Assembly: GCA_012932295.1 (NCBI GenBank)
Contig: JAAONU010000002.1
Coordinates: 24,549,022-24,613,021, forward strand
Source of the DNA: Cyclina sinensis
Taxonomy: Eukaryota > Mollusca > Bivalvia > Venerida > Veneridae
Direction of reading: 5' to 3'
DNA: 64,000 bases
In this document: positions 60,501 to 64,000 of the stretch, in pieces
How positions within the stretch are numbered: the first letter of the stretch is position 1
Layout: each line of letters starts with the position of its first letter
Program-made: the position numbers and the translations under genes
The notes under the pieces: model-generated
The model's database searches: none
Seen by the model: the letters and a program-made list of their open reading frames with translations, nothing else
What the model was told of the DNA's origin: nothing

Positions 60501-61537
60501 ATCCCATTTCAATGTGTTAGTTAATTTTGTGACAGAGACACAGTAATCAATTTTTAGAGCTCTATTTAGTATTATATACTTTATCTTTCTTCAGCAACTT
60601 TTGAATGTTCCTATTGTTGGAACTTTGTCATGCTACAAATATTAACTGCAATATATTGTTCTAGAACCTGTTGACTTTTTACTGCAAAATTAGTGATCTG
60701 ACATAATTCCACAACATGGCTGCCCACTGTGAATAATGTTCCACTTGACTGATTTTCTGGGCAAATTTAAATAAGATTTTTCCACATCCTTCTATGGACA
60801 AGGGAATAACTAGTATGGTAAATACCAAAATTACTGAATTTAATTGTTTTTTAATTTTACATGTTACATGTCAAGCATTAAGTACAGCGAGAATACAGAT
60901 AAATGGTATATAAATCTAAATCAGATTTGGATTGAACTGATCAGCAGCCTTCAAATAGTTGAAGAATAAAAGCAAGCACAAAACAAAAATAATCTAAAAT
61001 GACAAAGAGTATTACCAGGGCCTTAACTGAGGCCCTGGTATAACATAGTAAGCCACACATAAATTATAATATGGTAAGAATGCATGTGAAAAATGGCCAG
61101 AAGATGTCTATGGGAAGCAAGCTCCTTTTCCATACACATATAGTGGTACAAACAACTAATTAGTATCTGCAACAGAATAGCAAACTTAACTACAGAGGAA
61201 GTTTAAATAAAGGCAGGTAGAAAAATACGAATTCCTACAAGCATGCAACAGACAACTCATGACCATAGATGTAGCTCTATCAACAGATGACTCAACTTGC
61301 TGTGGTTGCTGGACTCCGAATAAGTCTCATTAGATTCTTTCAAAAGATAACAAACACTTGACACATTGGTTATGAAGCAATCATATGAGTTAAAACAAAT
61401 CGCGGGATGCAACTTCCTGGACCTATCCGAATAATATATCACTATCGAAATTTATGTTTCCTTAACGTACTGAGAAGCTGTCATAAAACATACTCATAAT
61501 AGACATGACCAAGGGGAAGCCAGTTAGCTGAGGCCAT
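27424..61537 (-). CDS. VPS16: VPS16, HOPS/CORVET tethering complex core subunit (23 coding exons)
   Basis: VPS16 is a core subunit of the HOPS and CORVET complexes, which tether late-endosomal/lysosomal and early-endosomal membranes before SNARE fusion; it anchors the SM protein VPS33A. Coding exons: 61494-61537, 57186-57274, 56402-56502, 55439-55567, 51677-51821, 50670-50788, 50075-50194, 49548-49603, 47893-47967, 42716-42810, 42220-42296, 41058-41183, 38561-38688, 37375-37519, 36471-36605, 35975-36083, 34982-35079, 34277-34381, 31979-32056, 31223-31392, 30247-30343, 29383-29486, 27424-27571. They sum to 2493 nt (830 aa). All introns are GT-AG with matching phases. Collinear similarity to human VPS16, recalled from memory, runs end to end ([72 protein letters not shown]). 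The N-terminal half is the beta-propeller (about 1-400), the rest the alpha-solenoid; about 632-725 corresponds to the VPS33A-binding segment. No frameshift or internal stop was seen, so the gene looks functional. Confidence 0.97.
27984..28160. repeat. 24-bp tandem repeat in VPS16 intron 22
   Basis: About seven units of TTCTAAGTTAGCAAAGAAAA(ATAG). Two variants (GCAAAGAAAAATAG and ACAAAGAGAAATGG) recur in the same order, so a multi-unit block was duplicated. The period of 24 keeps a minus frame open. Confidence 0.9.
28190..29146. mobile_element. hAT-like non-autonomous transposon with perfect 8-bp duplication
   Basis: Ends CAGGGTTTCCACTGG and CAGCGGAAACCCTG form imperfect TIRs. The 8-bp target duplication GACAACGT is exact on both sides (28182-28189 and 29147-29154). 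The element is 957 bp, AT-rich inside, with no transposase. It sits in VPS16 intron 22 and accounts for more than half of that intron. Confidence 0.93.
29383..29486 (-). CDS. VPS16: VPS16 exon 22 (residues 748-782)
   Basis: Acceptor TTTCAG and donor [24 protein letters not shown] and [15 protein letters not shown] match human PFVEICMKQHNKYEAKKY and RVGPEQKVKALLLVG. A second donor-like GTAAAT four bases on is out of phase. Confidence 0.96.
29600..29795. repeat. Interspersed repeat with TATGCCTCCCTTCGGGGGCATA terminal hairpin
   Basis: Lies in VPS16 intron 21. ATCAAGGTCAAACAAATATA and TTGTCCAAAGGGGTGTTGTG match the 24.5 and 44.8 kb repeats. It ends with GGACAGACTGATGGACAGAC and a hairpin around 29770-29792. 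Confidence 0.75.
30247..30343 (-). CDS. VPS16: VPS16 exon 21 (residues 715-747)
   Basis: Acceptor TCTCAG and donor [24 protein letters not shown] and [11 protein letters not shown] match human LWWLKLTALADLEDWEEL and KFSKSKKSPIG. Confidence 0.97.
30619..30894 (+). mobile_element. Dispersed ~280-bp element, copy A (VPS16 intron 20)
   Basis: Shares collinear blocks with the reverse complement of 40622-40900, including CATTCACTTAC, ATAGAACATT, CGGGATTTATTACACTCATT and ATCATTTTCAAATAACTTGT. No ends with target duplication were resolved, so its class is unknown. Confidence 0.75.
31223..31392 (-). CDS. VPS16: VPS16 exon 20 (residues 659-715)
   Basis: Acceptor TTATAG and donor [25 protein letters not shown] and [13 protein letters not shown] match human LLRLQRRLEDEL, DLSLHDT and AEQLARDFRIPDK. 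Confidence 0.97.
31979..32056 (-). CDS. VPS16: VPS16 exon 19 (residues 633-658)
   Basis: Acceptor TTTTAG and donor GTTTGC. Twenty-six codons encode RLEDRLQVL and KAKNEFAAK; the latter is identical to the human motif in the VPS33A-binding region. Confidence 0.95.
32230..32545. repeat. 42-bp tandem repeat in VPS16 intron 18
   Basis: About seven units of AAAACCCATCCCTAGCACCC followed by TTGTGAATTTTACCATTGTAG. Units alternate between TTGTGAATTTT and TTGTCAATTCT, an 84-bp dimer. The period is a multiple of three, so frames stay open on both strands. Confidence 0.92.
33390..33960. repeat. Interspersed repeat monomers in VPS16 intron 18
   Basis: Three diverged monomers of about 120-130 bp with GGGCTATAACTC(A/T)(G)GTGTTA, GATCAGAACAAAC and TGATGATCACTGAG-like blocks, ending near a GGAGAGACGG tail. 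Confidence 0.6.
34277..34381 (-). CDS. VPS16: VPS16 exon 18 (residues 598-632)
   Basis: Acceptor TTGCAG and donor [15 protein letters not shown] and [10 protein letters not shown] match human FCKHQELE and YNQDDNHQELG. Confidence 0.95.
34982..35079 (-). CDS. VPS16: VPS16 exon 17 (residues 565-597)
   Basis: Acceptor TTCCAG and donor [23 protein letters not shown] and IPVALALF match human TVLLHLKNELNRGDFFM and QPMALSLY. Confidence 0.96.
35975..36083 (-). CDS. VPS16: VPS16 exon 16 (residues 529-565)
   Basis: Acceptor CCTCAG and donor [24 protein letters not shown] and [10 protein letters not shown] match human LLEYEPRS, QVPLLLKMKR and KAIESGDTDL. Confidence 0.97.
36471..36605 (-). CDS. VPS16: VPS16 exon 15 (residues 484-528)
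   Basis: Acceptor TTGCAG and donor [23 protein letters not shown] is nearly identical to human [18 protein letters not shown] second GT six bases on (GTAATT) would break the phase. Confidence 0.96.
37196..37374. repeat. Tandem repeats of the exon 14 donor region (VPS16 intron 14)
   Basis: On the minus strand the donor context CTATAAG|GTAACATAACAG and the following TTTATATGAAT recur about three times downstream as CCCTATAAGATATGG, CCCTGTAAG|GTAGGT and CCCTGTAAG|GTTAGG. At least two copies keep a donor-like GT. Confidence 0.7.
37375..37519 (-). CDS. VPS16: VPS16 exon 14 (residues 435-483)
   Basis: Acceptor TGTTAG and donor [21 protein letters not shown] and [12 protein letters not shown] match human LLDRLVLRRLYPLAI and [12 protein letters not shown]. 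Donor-like repeats follow in the intron. Confidence 0.96.
38561..38688 (-). CDS. VPS16: VPS16 exon 13 (residues 393-435)
   Basis: Acceptor TTATAG and donor [27 protein letters not shown] and IGIPLTYSQ match human [21 protein letters not shown] and IGIPLTYSQ. Confidence 0.96.
39110..40600. repeat. Composite of monomeric mollusc repeats (VPS16 intron 12)
   Basis: An outer repeat (monomers with GAAGAGTTACAGTTCCTATGC, 39180-39760 and 40400-40590) is interrupted by an inner one at about 39790-40395. The inner repeat has three ~150-bp monomers (CATTTAACCTCCAAGTGTGA, AAAGTGGGTTCTGCA), a GGACGGACGGACGG run and a 12-bp-stem hairpin TATGTCTCCCCC...GGGGGAGACATA (40365-40395). The outer phrase resumes after it, so the inner copy is a nested insertion. 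Confidence 0.8.
40622..40900 (-). mobile_element. Dispersed ~280-bp element, copy B (VPS16 intron 12)
   Basis: Inverted relative to copy A at 30619-30894. The two copies differ at many positions, so they are old insertions. Both lie inside the VPS16 transcription unit about 10 kb apart. Confidence 0.75.
41058..41183 (-). CDS. VPS16: VPS16 exon 12 (residues 351-392)
   Basis: Acceptor TTGTAG and donor GTAGTG. Forty-two codons include [10 protein letters not shown] and CIQAAGHE (human ESQKADEYLR and CIEAAGHE). Start of the alpha-solenoid. Confidence 0.96.
42168..42206 (-). pseudogene. Partial duplicate of VPS16 exon 11
   Basis: On the minus strand GAACAGATATTTGTAATAGC is followed by a short segment ending GAG and the same GTAAGC donor as exon 11. 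It matches the start and the end of exon 11 with the middle 33 nt lost. Using the visible ACAG acceptor after exon 10 would create a TAA at the junction, so it cannot replace exon 11 as it stands. Confidence 0.7.
42220..42296 (-). CDS. VPS16: VPS16 exon 11 (residues 325-350)
   Basis: Acceptor TTTCAG and donor GTAAGC. It encodes [20 protein letters not shown], matching human SEEIFKIASMAPGALLLEA. A shortened duplicate lies directly downstream in intron 11. Confidence 0.96.
42716..42810 (-). CDS. VPS16: VPS16 exon 10 (residues 293-325)
   Basis: Donor GTAAGT. The acceptor is GATAAG at 42811-42812, chosen because the stronger-looking CCAG five bases into the exon breaks the reading frame with exon 9. 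It encodes [16 protein letters not shown] and FFRKVP, matching human DEDSYLVPELDGVRIF. Confidence 0.9.
43105..44015. repeat. Interspersed repeat starting AACAAGAGGGCC (VPS16 intron 9)
   Basis: Begins AACAAGAGGGCCATGATGGC and CGCTCACCTGAGTC. Four or so ~150-bp monomers follow, each with GTTTGAAG..CTGGGT, CAGTTACTG(G/A)GCAGAAA and ACAGGTCCCTGTGACCTTGA. Ends with GACAGACAGATAAACAGACA and a weak TATGTCTCC...GGGGGAAACATA hairpin. Confidence 0.85.
44020..46300. repeat. ~180-bp monomeric repeat (GGGGCGGGGCCATTTTTGAC), split by an insertion
   Basis: Monomers with TGACCCCTGGGGCGGGGCCA, AACAAACTTGGTAGAGGTCC and CCTATATAACTCTATGTAAA run to 44601 and resume at 45939 in the same register. The gap is filled by the element at 44602-45944. 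Confidence 0.88.
44602..45944. mobile_element. 1.34-kb element nested in a tandem repeat, AACAAG duplication
   Basis: The host monomer CTATGTAA...TGACCCC is broken; AACAAG lies at 44596-44601 and again at 45939-45944. Inside are monomers with TTTTTCATGAAAATTCTAAG, TCAAGGTCA motifs at 44760-44945, a GACGGACGGAC run (45839-45897) and short ends AGTCCCCTACTGGTG / TAGTCCCCTCAGG. No coding sequence. Confidence 0.8.
46400..47283. repeat. Interspersed repeat starting AACAAGAGCTGCC (VPS16 intron 9)
   Basis: Begins AAAACAAGAGCTGCCACTGG. Four or so monomers with AGGCTTGGTGACAAACA(C/T)TCC, TTTCAATGAAATCC(C/T)TC and GGTTTTGGAGAT follow, then GGACAGACGGATGGACGAAC and the hairpin TTGCCTCCCTTTGGGGGCA. Confidence 0.85.
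47893..47967 (-). CDS. VPS16: VPS16 exon 9 (residues 268-293)
   Basis: Acceptor CAACAG and donor GTATCC. It encodes [16 protein letters not shown] (human RAVVVAWERRLMVVGD). A TA-rich microsatellite lies just upstream of the acceptor (47981-48008 on the plus strand). Confidence 0.94.
48271..48760. mobile_element. 490-bp foldback element with ~110-bp arms (VPS16 intron 8)
   Basis: Arms at 48271-48380 and 48651-48760 are near-exact inverted copies (TTTAGTCTCAC...CGCTTAACC on one side, GGTTAAGCG...GTGAGACTAAA on the other), with a 270-bp loop. A second hairpin CCAATCGCCTACGATTGG (48632-48649) lies next to the right arm. No target duplication was resolved with confidence and no coding sequence is present. 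Confidence 0.9.
49548..49603 (-). CDS. VPS16: VPS16 exon 8 (residues 250-268)
   Basis: Short 56-nt exon with acceptor TAACAG and donor [16 protein letters not shown] and PTQFLW match human KEKLCEFN and PKQMVW. Missed by open-frame scanning because of its size. Confidence 0.93.
50075..50194 (-). CDS. VPS16: VPS16 exon 7 (residues 210-249)
   Basis: Acceptor CTTTAG and donor GTAGGG. Forty codons include [17 protein letters not shown], matching human MAVSFTYRHLALFTDTG. Confidence 0.96.
50670..50788 (-). CDS. VPS16: VPS16 exon 6 (residues 170-209)
   Basis: Acceptor TTCAAG and donor GTAAGT. It encodes GLNSAPTAW and [10 protein letters not shown] (human GLQSAPSCW and DLYLLDH). The acceptor tract is weak but phase and homology fix it. 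Confidence 0.94.
51677..51821 (-). CDS. VPS16: VPS16 exon 5 (residues 122-170)
   Basis: Acceptor TTTTAG and donor GTAATG. It encodes [19 protein letters not shown] and [11 protein letters not shown], matching human VLDARIF, GSGVAILT and DLKLRRMPEVP. Confidence 0.96.
51890..51950. repeat. Degraded hairpin repeat related to 1420-1483
   Basis: GATCATGATCAACC...CAGTCTGATCATGGTC surrounds a worn ACATCTCTACAG core, the reverse complement of the GGTCAGACTGCACGGATGTGC core in the left hairpin. Lies in VPS16 intron 4. Confidence 0.5.
52330..52925. repeat. ~145-bp monomeric repeat, three copies (VPS16 intron 4)
   Basis: Monomers share CACTGCATTTCCT, CACTGTATGAAGTTGCA and TTTTCAAGTTATGCTC(C/T)GGACA. 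Ends with GACCGACCGCCCTCC and a CCCCCCAAACTTTGTTTCGGGG hairpin-like end. Confidence 0.8.
53494..54085. repeat. 33-bp minisatellite in VPS16 intron 4
   Basis: About 18 units of ACTAGCACAAAGCCCTTGTC followed by CACTAAACCAAGT. The period of 33 keeps frames open on both strands and gives Thr/Ser/Lys/Pro-rich or Val/Leu/Gly-rich 11-residue repeats. It lies in an intron of VPS16 on the opposite strand and has no splice context. Confidence 0.92.
54413..55381. mobile_element. hAT-like non-autonomous transposon, TIR TAGGGCC(G/A)GGAA
   Basis: Ends TAGGGCCGGGAAT and TTCCTGGCCCTA are imperfect inverted repeats, with an exact 8-bp duplication AAATAATC on both sides (54405-54412, 55382-55389). Both subterminal regions are filled with CGAATATTCG palindromes (four or more). 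Length 969 bp, no transposase. It lies in VPS16 intron 4 only 57 bp from exon 4. Confidence 0.93.
55439..55567 (-). CDS. VPS16: VPS16 exon 4 (residues 79-121)
   Basis: Acceptor TTTTAG and donor GTTTGT. Forty-three complete codons include [16 protein letters not shown], one of the best conserved propeller segments. A hAT-like insertion ends 57 bp beyond the donor. Confidence 0.96.
56066..56220 (+). repeat. tRNA-derived SINE relic (VPS16 intron 3)
   Basis: GCACCAGACTCCCAATTCTG followed by AGGTCGCTTGTTAGAGTCCC resembles the anticodon arm and T arm of a tRNA. The B box is degenerate (TGTTAGAGTCC) and the A box more so (TGGCCAAACAG). The following 70 bp would be the SINE body. It is not a functional tRNA. 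Confidence 0.5.
56402..56502 (-). CDS. VPS16: VPS16 exon 3 (residues 45-78)
   Basis: Acceptor TTTCAG and donor GTAAAT. It encodes LMRDDSNN..., SVKPTIHAF and PIGQLR, matching the human stretch with the I/V..P.. and LASLL pattern. Ends in phase 0. Confidence 0.92.
57186..57274 (-). CDS. VPS16: VPS16 exon 2 (residues 15-45)
   Basis: Acceptor TTTCAG and donor GTAAAA. The base G completes codon 15 as Glu. The exon encodes [12 protein letters not shown] and AAAPYGGPL, the conserved first strand of the propeller. Intron 1 before it is 4.2 kb. Confidence 0.95.
57275..58140. other. VPS16 intron 1, nothing recognised
   Basis: AT-rich sequence. An open frame at 57401-57703 has no homology, motif or splice context. 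Confidence 0.5.
58145..59178. repeat. ~145-bp monomeric repeat, about seven copies (VPS16 intron 1)
   Basis: Monomers share CACTGCACTTCCTCT, CACTAGTCTCTATAACTGTG and CCAGACAAGCATTATTA. Ends with GACAGACAAGGCAGCGAC and TAATGCTCTCCCTTCGAGGAGCATA, a terminal hairpin. Same family type as 52330-52925. Confidence 0.85.
59725..60395. repeat. G-run / C-run bounded repeat with CCCCATTGTAGAC words
   Basis: The left end CCCCTG runs into 26 consecutive Gs (59730-59755), and the right end is CCCCCCCCCACCCGGG (60368-60383), so the ends can pair. Between them AACCCCATTGTAGAC-like words recur at least seven times in two clusters. No coding sequence. Assembly of the G run is likely unreliable. Confidence 0.65.
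61013..61041. repeat. Hairpin TACCAGGGCCT / AGGCCCTGGTA
   Basis: An 11-bp perfect stem with a short loop in VPS16 intron 1. A similar hairpin built on GGTACCAGGGC occurs at 63267-63302. Confidence 0.7.
61494..61537 (-). CDS. VPS16: VPS16 exon 1 (start codon, residues 1-15)
   Basis: The ATG at 61537-61535 opens [14 protein letters not shown], matching the human start region (TANWNPLG). The exon ends after two bases of codon 15, and the donor GTATGT follows. The frame stays open upstream, but that part has no ATG in frame and no similarity, so it is read as 5' UTR. Confidence 0.9.
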
Positions 61538-61893
61538 TATTTCTTTATTCCATTGATAATGATCTATTTTGCAAACGTCTCGATTGAAAGTTCCTCCCTG
61601 TCCGGAGTTTATTAAATTTTCAGAGGTCTTCAAAAACCTAAACCAGACTAAAATAGTTAAACCAAAGGCCCAGTCTTTGGTAAATCCACTGATGGTTAAA
61701 ATCAATAAAGGTGAAAATATTCAAAATGTAGTAAGATTAGGTCTTCAACTGACCTCTGATGGTATAGAATGCATTAAAATGTCGACTATTTAGATATACG
61801 GGTGCTTTTGAAATGTGCCGACCATGCTAAATGAGATGTATATTAAACCTCTTCATTTAAGATTGTGTGATCTAGATAAGTTGTAGTGGTTAG

Positions 61894-61930
61894 AGGCCGC
61901 GCGCCTGATCAGCCCCGCCAATTGGTGGAG
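61894..61930 (-). promoter_or_regulatory. GC-rich CCAAT patch upstream of VPS16
   Basis: A 37-bp patch with GCCGCGCGCC, CCCCGCC and the palindromic CCAATTGG (CCAAT at 61918) stands out in AT-rich surroundings. It lies about 360 bp upstream of the VPS16 ATG, a usual position for a proximal promoter. This is inference from composition and position only. Confidence 0.35.
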
Positions 61931-62765
61931 TTGATGCTGAGAATTTATGATGAACATTGAGCTAGACAAAGACCTCAAATACCGCAGATACTGTGTTTAA
62001 GTACGTGTACGACGCAAGTCAACATGCTATCCAAAAACCAATTGACATGTAAAATCTTAACTAGAAGTAAATAGCATATTATAAAATGATTATTTTAATA
62101 TAAAAGAGGAAAGCTTTTCTTTTAATTGTTTATTGATATGTAAAAGAAATTTTGAGTTTTAGGTGGTCAAGATGCAGATAAGCTGATAAATTCCAAACAT
62201 TCCCTACCACACAGGTGGGTTTTTTGCATAAAACTTGATCATTTCTGACTCAGTTTGTATTAGGTTAGGTATCATTTTTTAGACAAATGAATGCTCTACT
62301 GAATTATGCAATTTGTTTCCATCATATTTAAATAGTTTTTGAGATATATTAGAAGTAAAGCAAACGAGATTTTGCGAGATCTGATCCAGCTGCTGCGAGA
62401 CTTTGTGAGATTGGCACAAGTAGCCTACCTGTGGTATTTTAGGTCTTTGAGTTAGATTAGTTACTCGCTGTTTAGTTCTCTTCGAGTTCATATGTATTGA
62501 TTATAATTAAATACGAAATACCATCCCGTGTTTGGGTCTGGTCTTACTCCTGATACAATTCAGGATCTGGTTTTAATATTAAAATAAAATAAAAACTTTA
62601 CAGTTGTTTGGGTGTACAACAGGTACATATATTAACATATACGTAACTGGTGTACAGCTAGAGGCGGAATCGGTAGTTTATGTCCAGTTTAGAGCTTAGG
62701 CCTACAAGAGTAGTTGTTGAGCTGGAGCTATTTGATATTATAGAGTACCAACTGGTCAAAAGCAG

Positions 62766-62848
62766 CACGTGGAAGTAGTATTTAGTTTTGAAAAGTCGGT
62801 CAAAAGCTATACATAGCTTATGTTATTTGTTTCTTGATGTCACTTCCG
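62766..62848. promoter_or_regulatory. E-box and ETS-like site in divergent promoter interval
   Basis: CACGTG lies at 62766-62771 and CACTTCCG, an ETS-family core typical of housekeeping promoters, at 62841-62848. The second is about 80 bp upstream of the candidate plus-strand start at 62930. The interval separates that gene from VPS16, so both could share it. Confidence 0.35.
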
Positions 62849-62929
62849 TTGCAATTCTTGGCCTAAAAATAGTTCAAGAAATTGTTGAAACAATGCGAAA
62901 TACGCACTGTAGTACAGAGATCGAGCGAC

Positions 62930-62933
62930 ATGG
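62930..62933 (+). CDS. Candidate first coding exon of divergent unknown gene
   Basis: GCGACATGG gives a start codon with a purine at -3 and G at +4, and a strong donor GTAAGA follows immediately, leaving one base (G) of the second codon. The 5' UTR would lie in the roughly 90 bp upstream, below an ETS-like site. This exon is believable only with its partner at 63476-63546, with which phase agrees exactly. The product is not recognised. Confidence 0.45.
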
Positions 62934-63266
62934 GTAAGATGTATGTGCTTCCAATATTTCATTTCACTAAGACAATCTCTCTATCTTGATGCTTGATACA
63001 CATTTAAAATTATTTCGTATCTCATGAATATTAGGACATATGGAAAAACTGCATAAGATATTTTCTCAGTGATAATCTAGTGATTTCCGTCAACTTCTCT
63101 TCAATTTCATGAGATAATCGTTCATACATTTTCTTAGCACAATGTTAGGACAGTCCTTTTTCCCATTTACTTTGATTAGAACGTGATTAATATCCTTACA
63201 AATTACACTTGAGATATTTCACACAAAAGAATCTATCACTTACATGATTAACACAGTAGCTTCGTT

Positions 63267-63302
63267 GCTGGTACCAGGGCCTTTTTTGCCCTGCTGGTAC
63301 CA
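63267..63302. repeat. Hairpin GGTACCAGGGC / GCCCTGCTGGTACC
   Basis: Imperfect stem with a CTTTTTT loop inside the presumed first intron of the divergent gene. Shares CCAGGGCC with the hairpin at 61013. Confidence 0.6.
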
Positions 63303-63475
63303 AGCTACAACCTTGTGAAATCTACCAATATTTCATTAGTAATAAAGTATTTTTGTGTGTTTTCAAAGTGGTAAAGAATAACAAGGAAAATTCAAATGGA
63401 CTTGAGTCCATTTGAGTGTACGGTTTTACTGTATTTTAAGGAACCTTAAGCTACAGTACTCTATTTTGTTTGCAG

Positions 63476-63546
63476 ATGCTAATAAAAAGAAATTAATAAA
63501 TATCTTTAAATTGAAGACCTGTCTTTTCAGACAAATTGTAACTAAG
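63476..63546 (+). CDS. Candidate second exon of divergent unknown gene
   Basis: Acceptor TTTTGTTTGCAG and donor AAG|GTAATG bracket 71 nt. Joined to ATGG the frame reads M-D then ANKKKLINIFKLKT and CLFRQIVTK, 25 residues with no stop, ending in phase 0. The segment is basic and could be the start of a nuclear, ribosomal or mitochondrial protein, but I do not recognise it. The rest of the gene would lie beyond 64000. Only the splice signals, phase and promoter-like context support it. Confidence 0.45.
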
Positions 63547-64000
63547 GTAATGCCCATTTTTTAAAGAACAACAACAACATATTTGTTCAAACTTTTATTT
63601 CCATATACCTCTTGATGTTTATGATAATAATTATGATACTGAAACACTGTTTGTTTTGTTAAGTAACAAAATAACATGAATTTCATGGAATAACATGCTT
63701 GAACAGAATAACAAACTTGCTTGAATAGAATAACAAATATACTTGTAATATCAATTATGATAATAAATTATGACCATGCTTTGATTACTTTGATATAATT
63801 CAACATATTAAAGACCAGGTGAGGAACAGTCACTGTCGAGGCAAAGTACCATGGGAACCAGACAGAGTTTTTAACCTTAGATGTATTTTTTCTTTGTGAG
63901 CCGAATTTTATTATTTGAAAACATTAAACATAAACATGGTATCATTTTACATCATTTGAAAGCTCTTTAAAATCATATTTTAAGAATATAAGCAGATTTT
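63547..64000. other. Presumed intron, nothing recognised
   Basis: AT-rich sequence to the right edge, downstream of the donor at 63547. Confidence 0.4.

Noticed and set aside
61569..61793. Plus-strand open frame of 74 codons near the VPS16 start, with natural-looking composition
   Set aside because: It has no ATG at its start and no acceptor site, and it would overlap the VPS16 5' UTR. Left as an unexplained frame only.

Overview
The window is eukaryotic and very probably from a bivalve mollusc. It is AT-rich, intron-rich, and littered with repeat types I know from clam, oyster and mussel genomes: tandem ~150-bp monomers with TCAAGGTCA motifs, GACGGACGG tails, and ATGCCCCC/GGGGGCAT terminal hairpins. 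The species cannot be fixed from the sequence. There is no sign of bacterial gene organisation, and nearly all open frames are chance frames or repeat translations.

The one gene identified with confidence is VPS16, the core subunit of the HOPS and CORVET tethering complexes. It lies on the minus strand from 61537 (ATG) to 27424 (TGA). I assembled 23 coding exons by hand. Every junction has GT..AG and compatible phase, and the exons sum to 2493 nt, i.e. 830 codons plus stop, close to the roughly 840 aa of the human protein. The 22 introns hold most of the repeats between 27.5 and 61.5 kb.

Left part (1-17.7 kb): two plus-strand exons (7770-7860 and 17628-17698) splice in phase into the C-terminal end of an unrecognised protein, so this gene and VPS16 would be convergent. 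Upstream of them sit a decayed Ty3/Gypsy gag-RT relic (4.15-5.56 kb, minus), a foldback with two identical 66-bp arms, an array of tiny hairpins and a small TIR element. Three unrelated tandem arrays follow: a GT-rich minisatellite (13.4-15.8 kb), a 34-bp array (16.3-17.4 kb) and a ~67-bp satellite (17.9-23.9 kb).

The ~67-bp satellite is the most striking object. Almost every unit carries an intact or nearly intact TGACGTCA, the full palindromic CRE/ATF site, about 60 perfect copies in 6 kb, in the gap between the two convergent genes.

Right end (61.5-64 kb): VPS16 starts at 61537, and a candidate divergent plus-strand gene starts at 62930 (ATGG then a donor; in-phase second exon 63476-63546). 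The interval between them has a small GC-rich CCAAT patch, an E-box and an ETS-like site, as expected of paired promoters.

Inside VPS16, two hAT-like non-autonomous transposons have perfect 8-bp target duplications (introns 4 and 22), a 490-bp foldback sits in intron 8, an inverted pair of one element occupies introns 12 and 20, a partial exon-11 duplicate lies in intron 11, and donor-like repeats follow exon 14.
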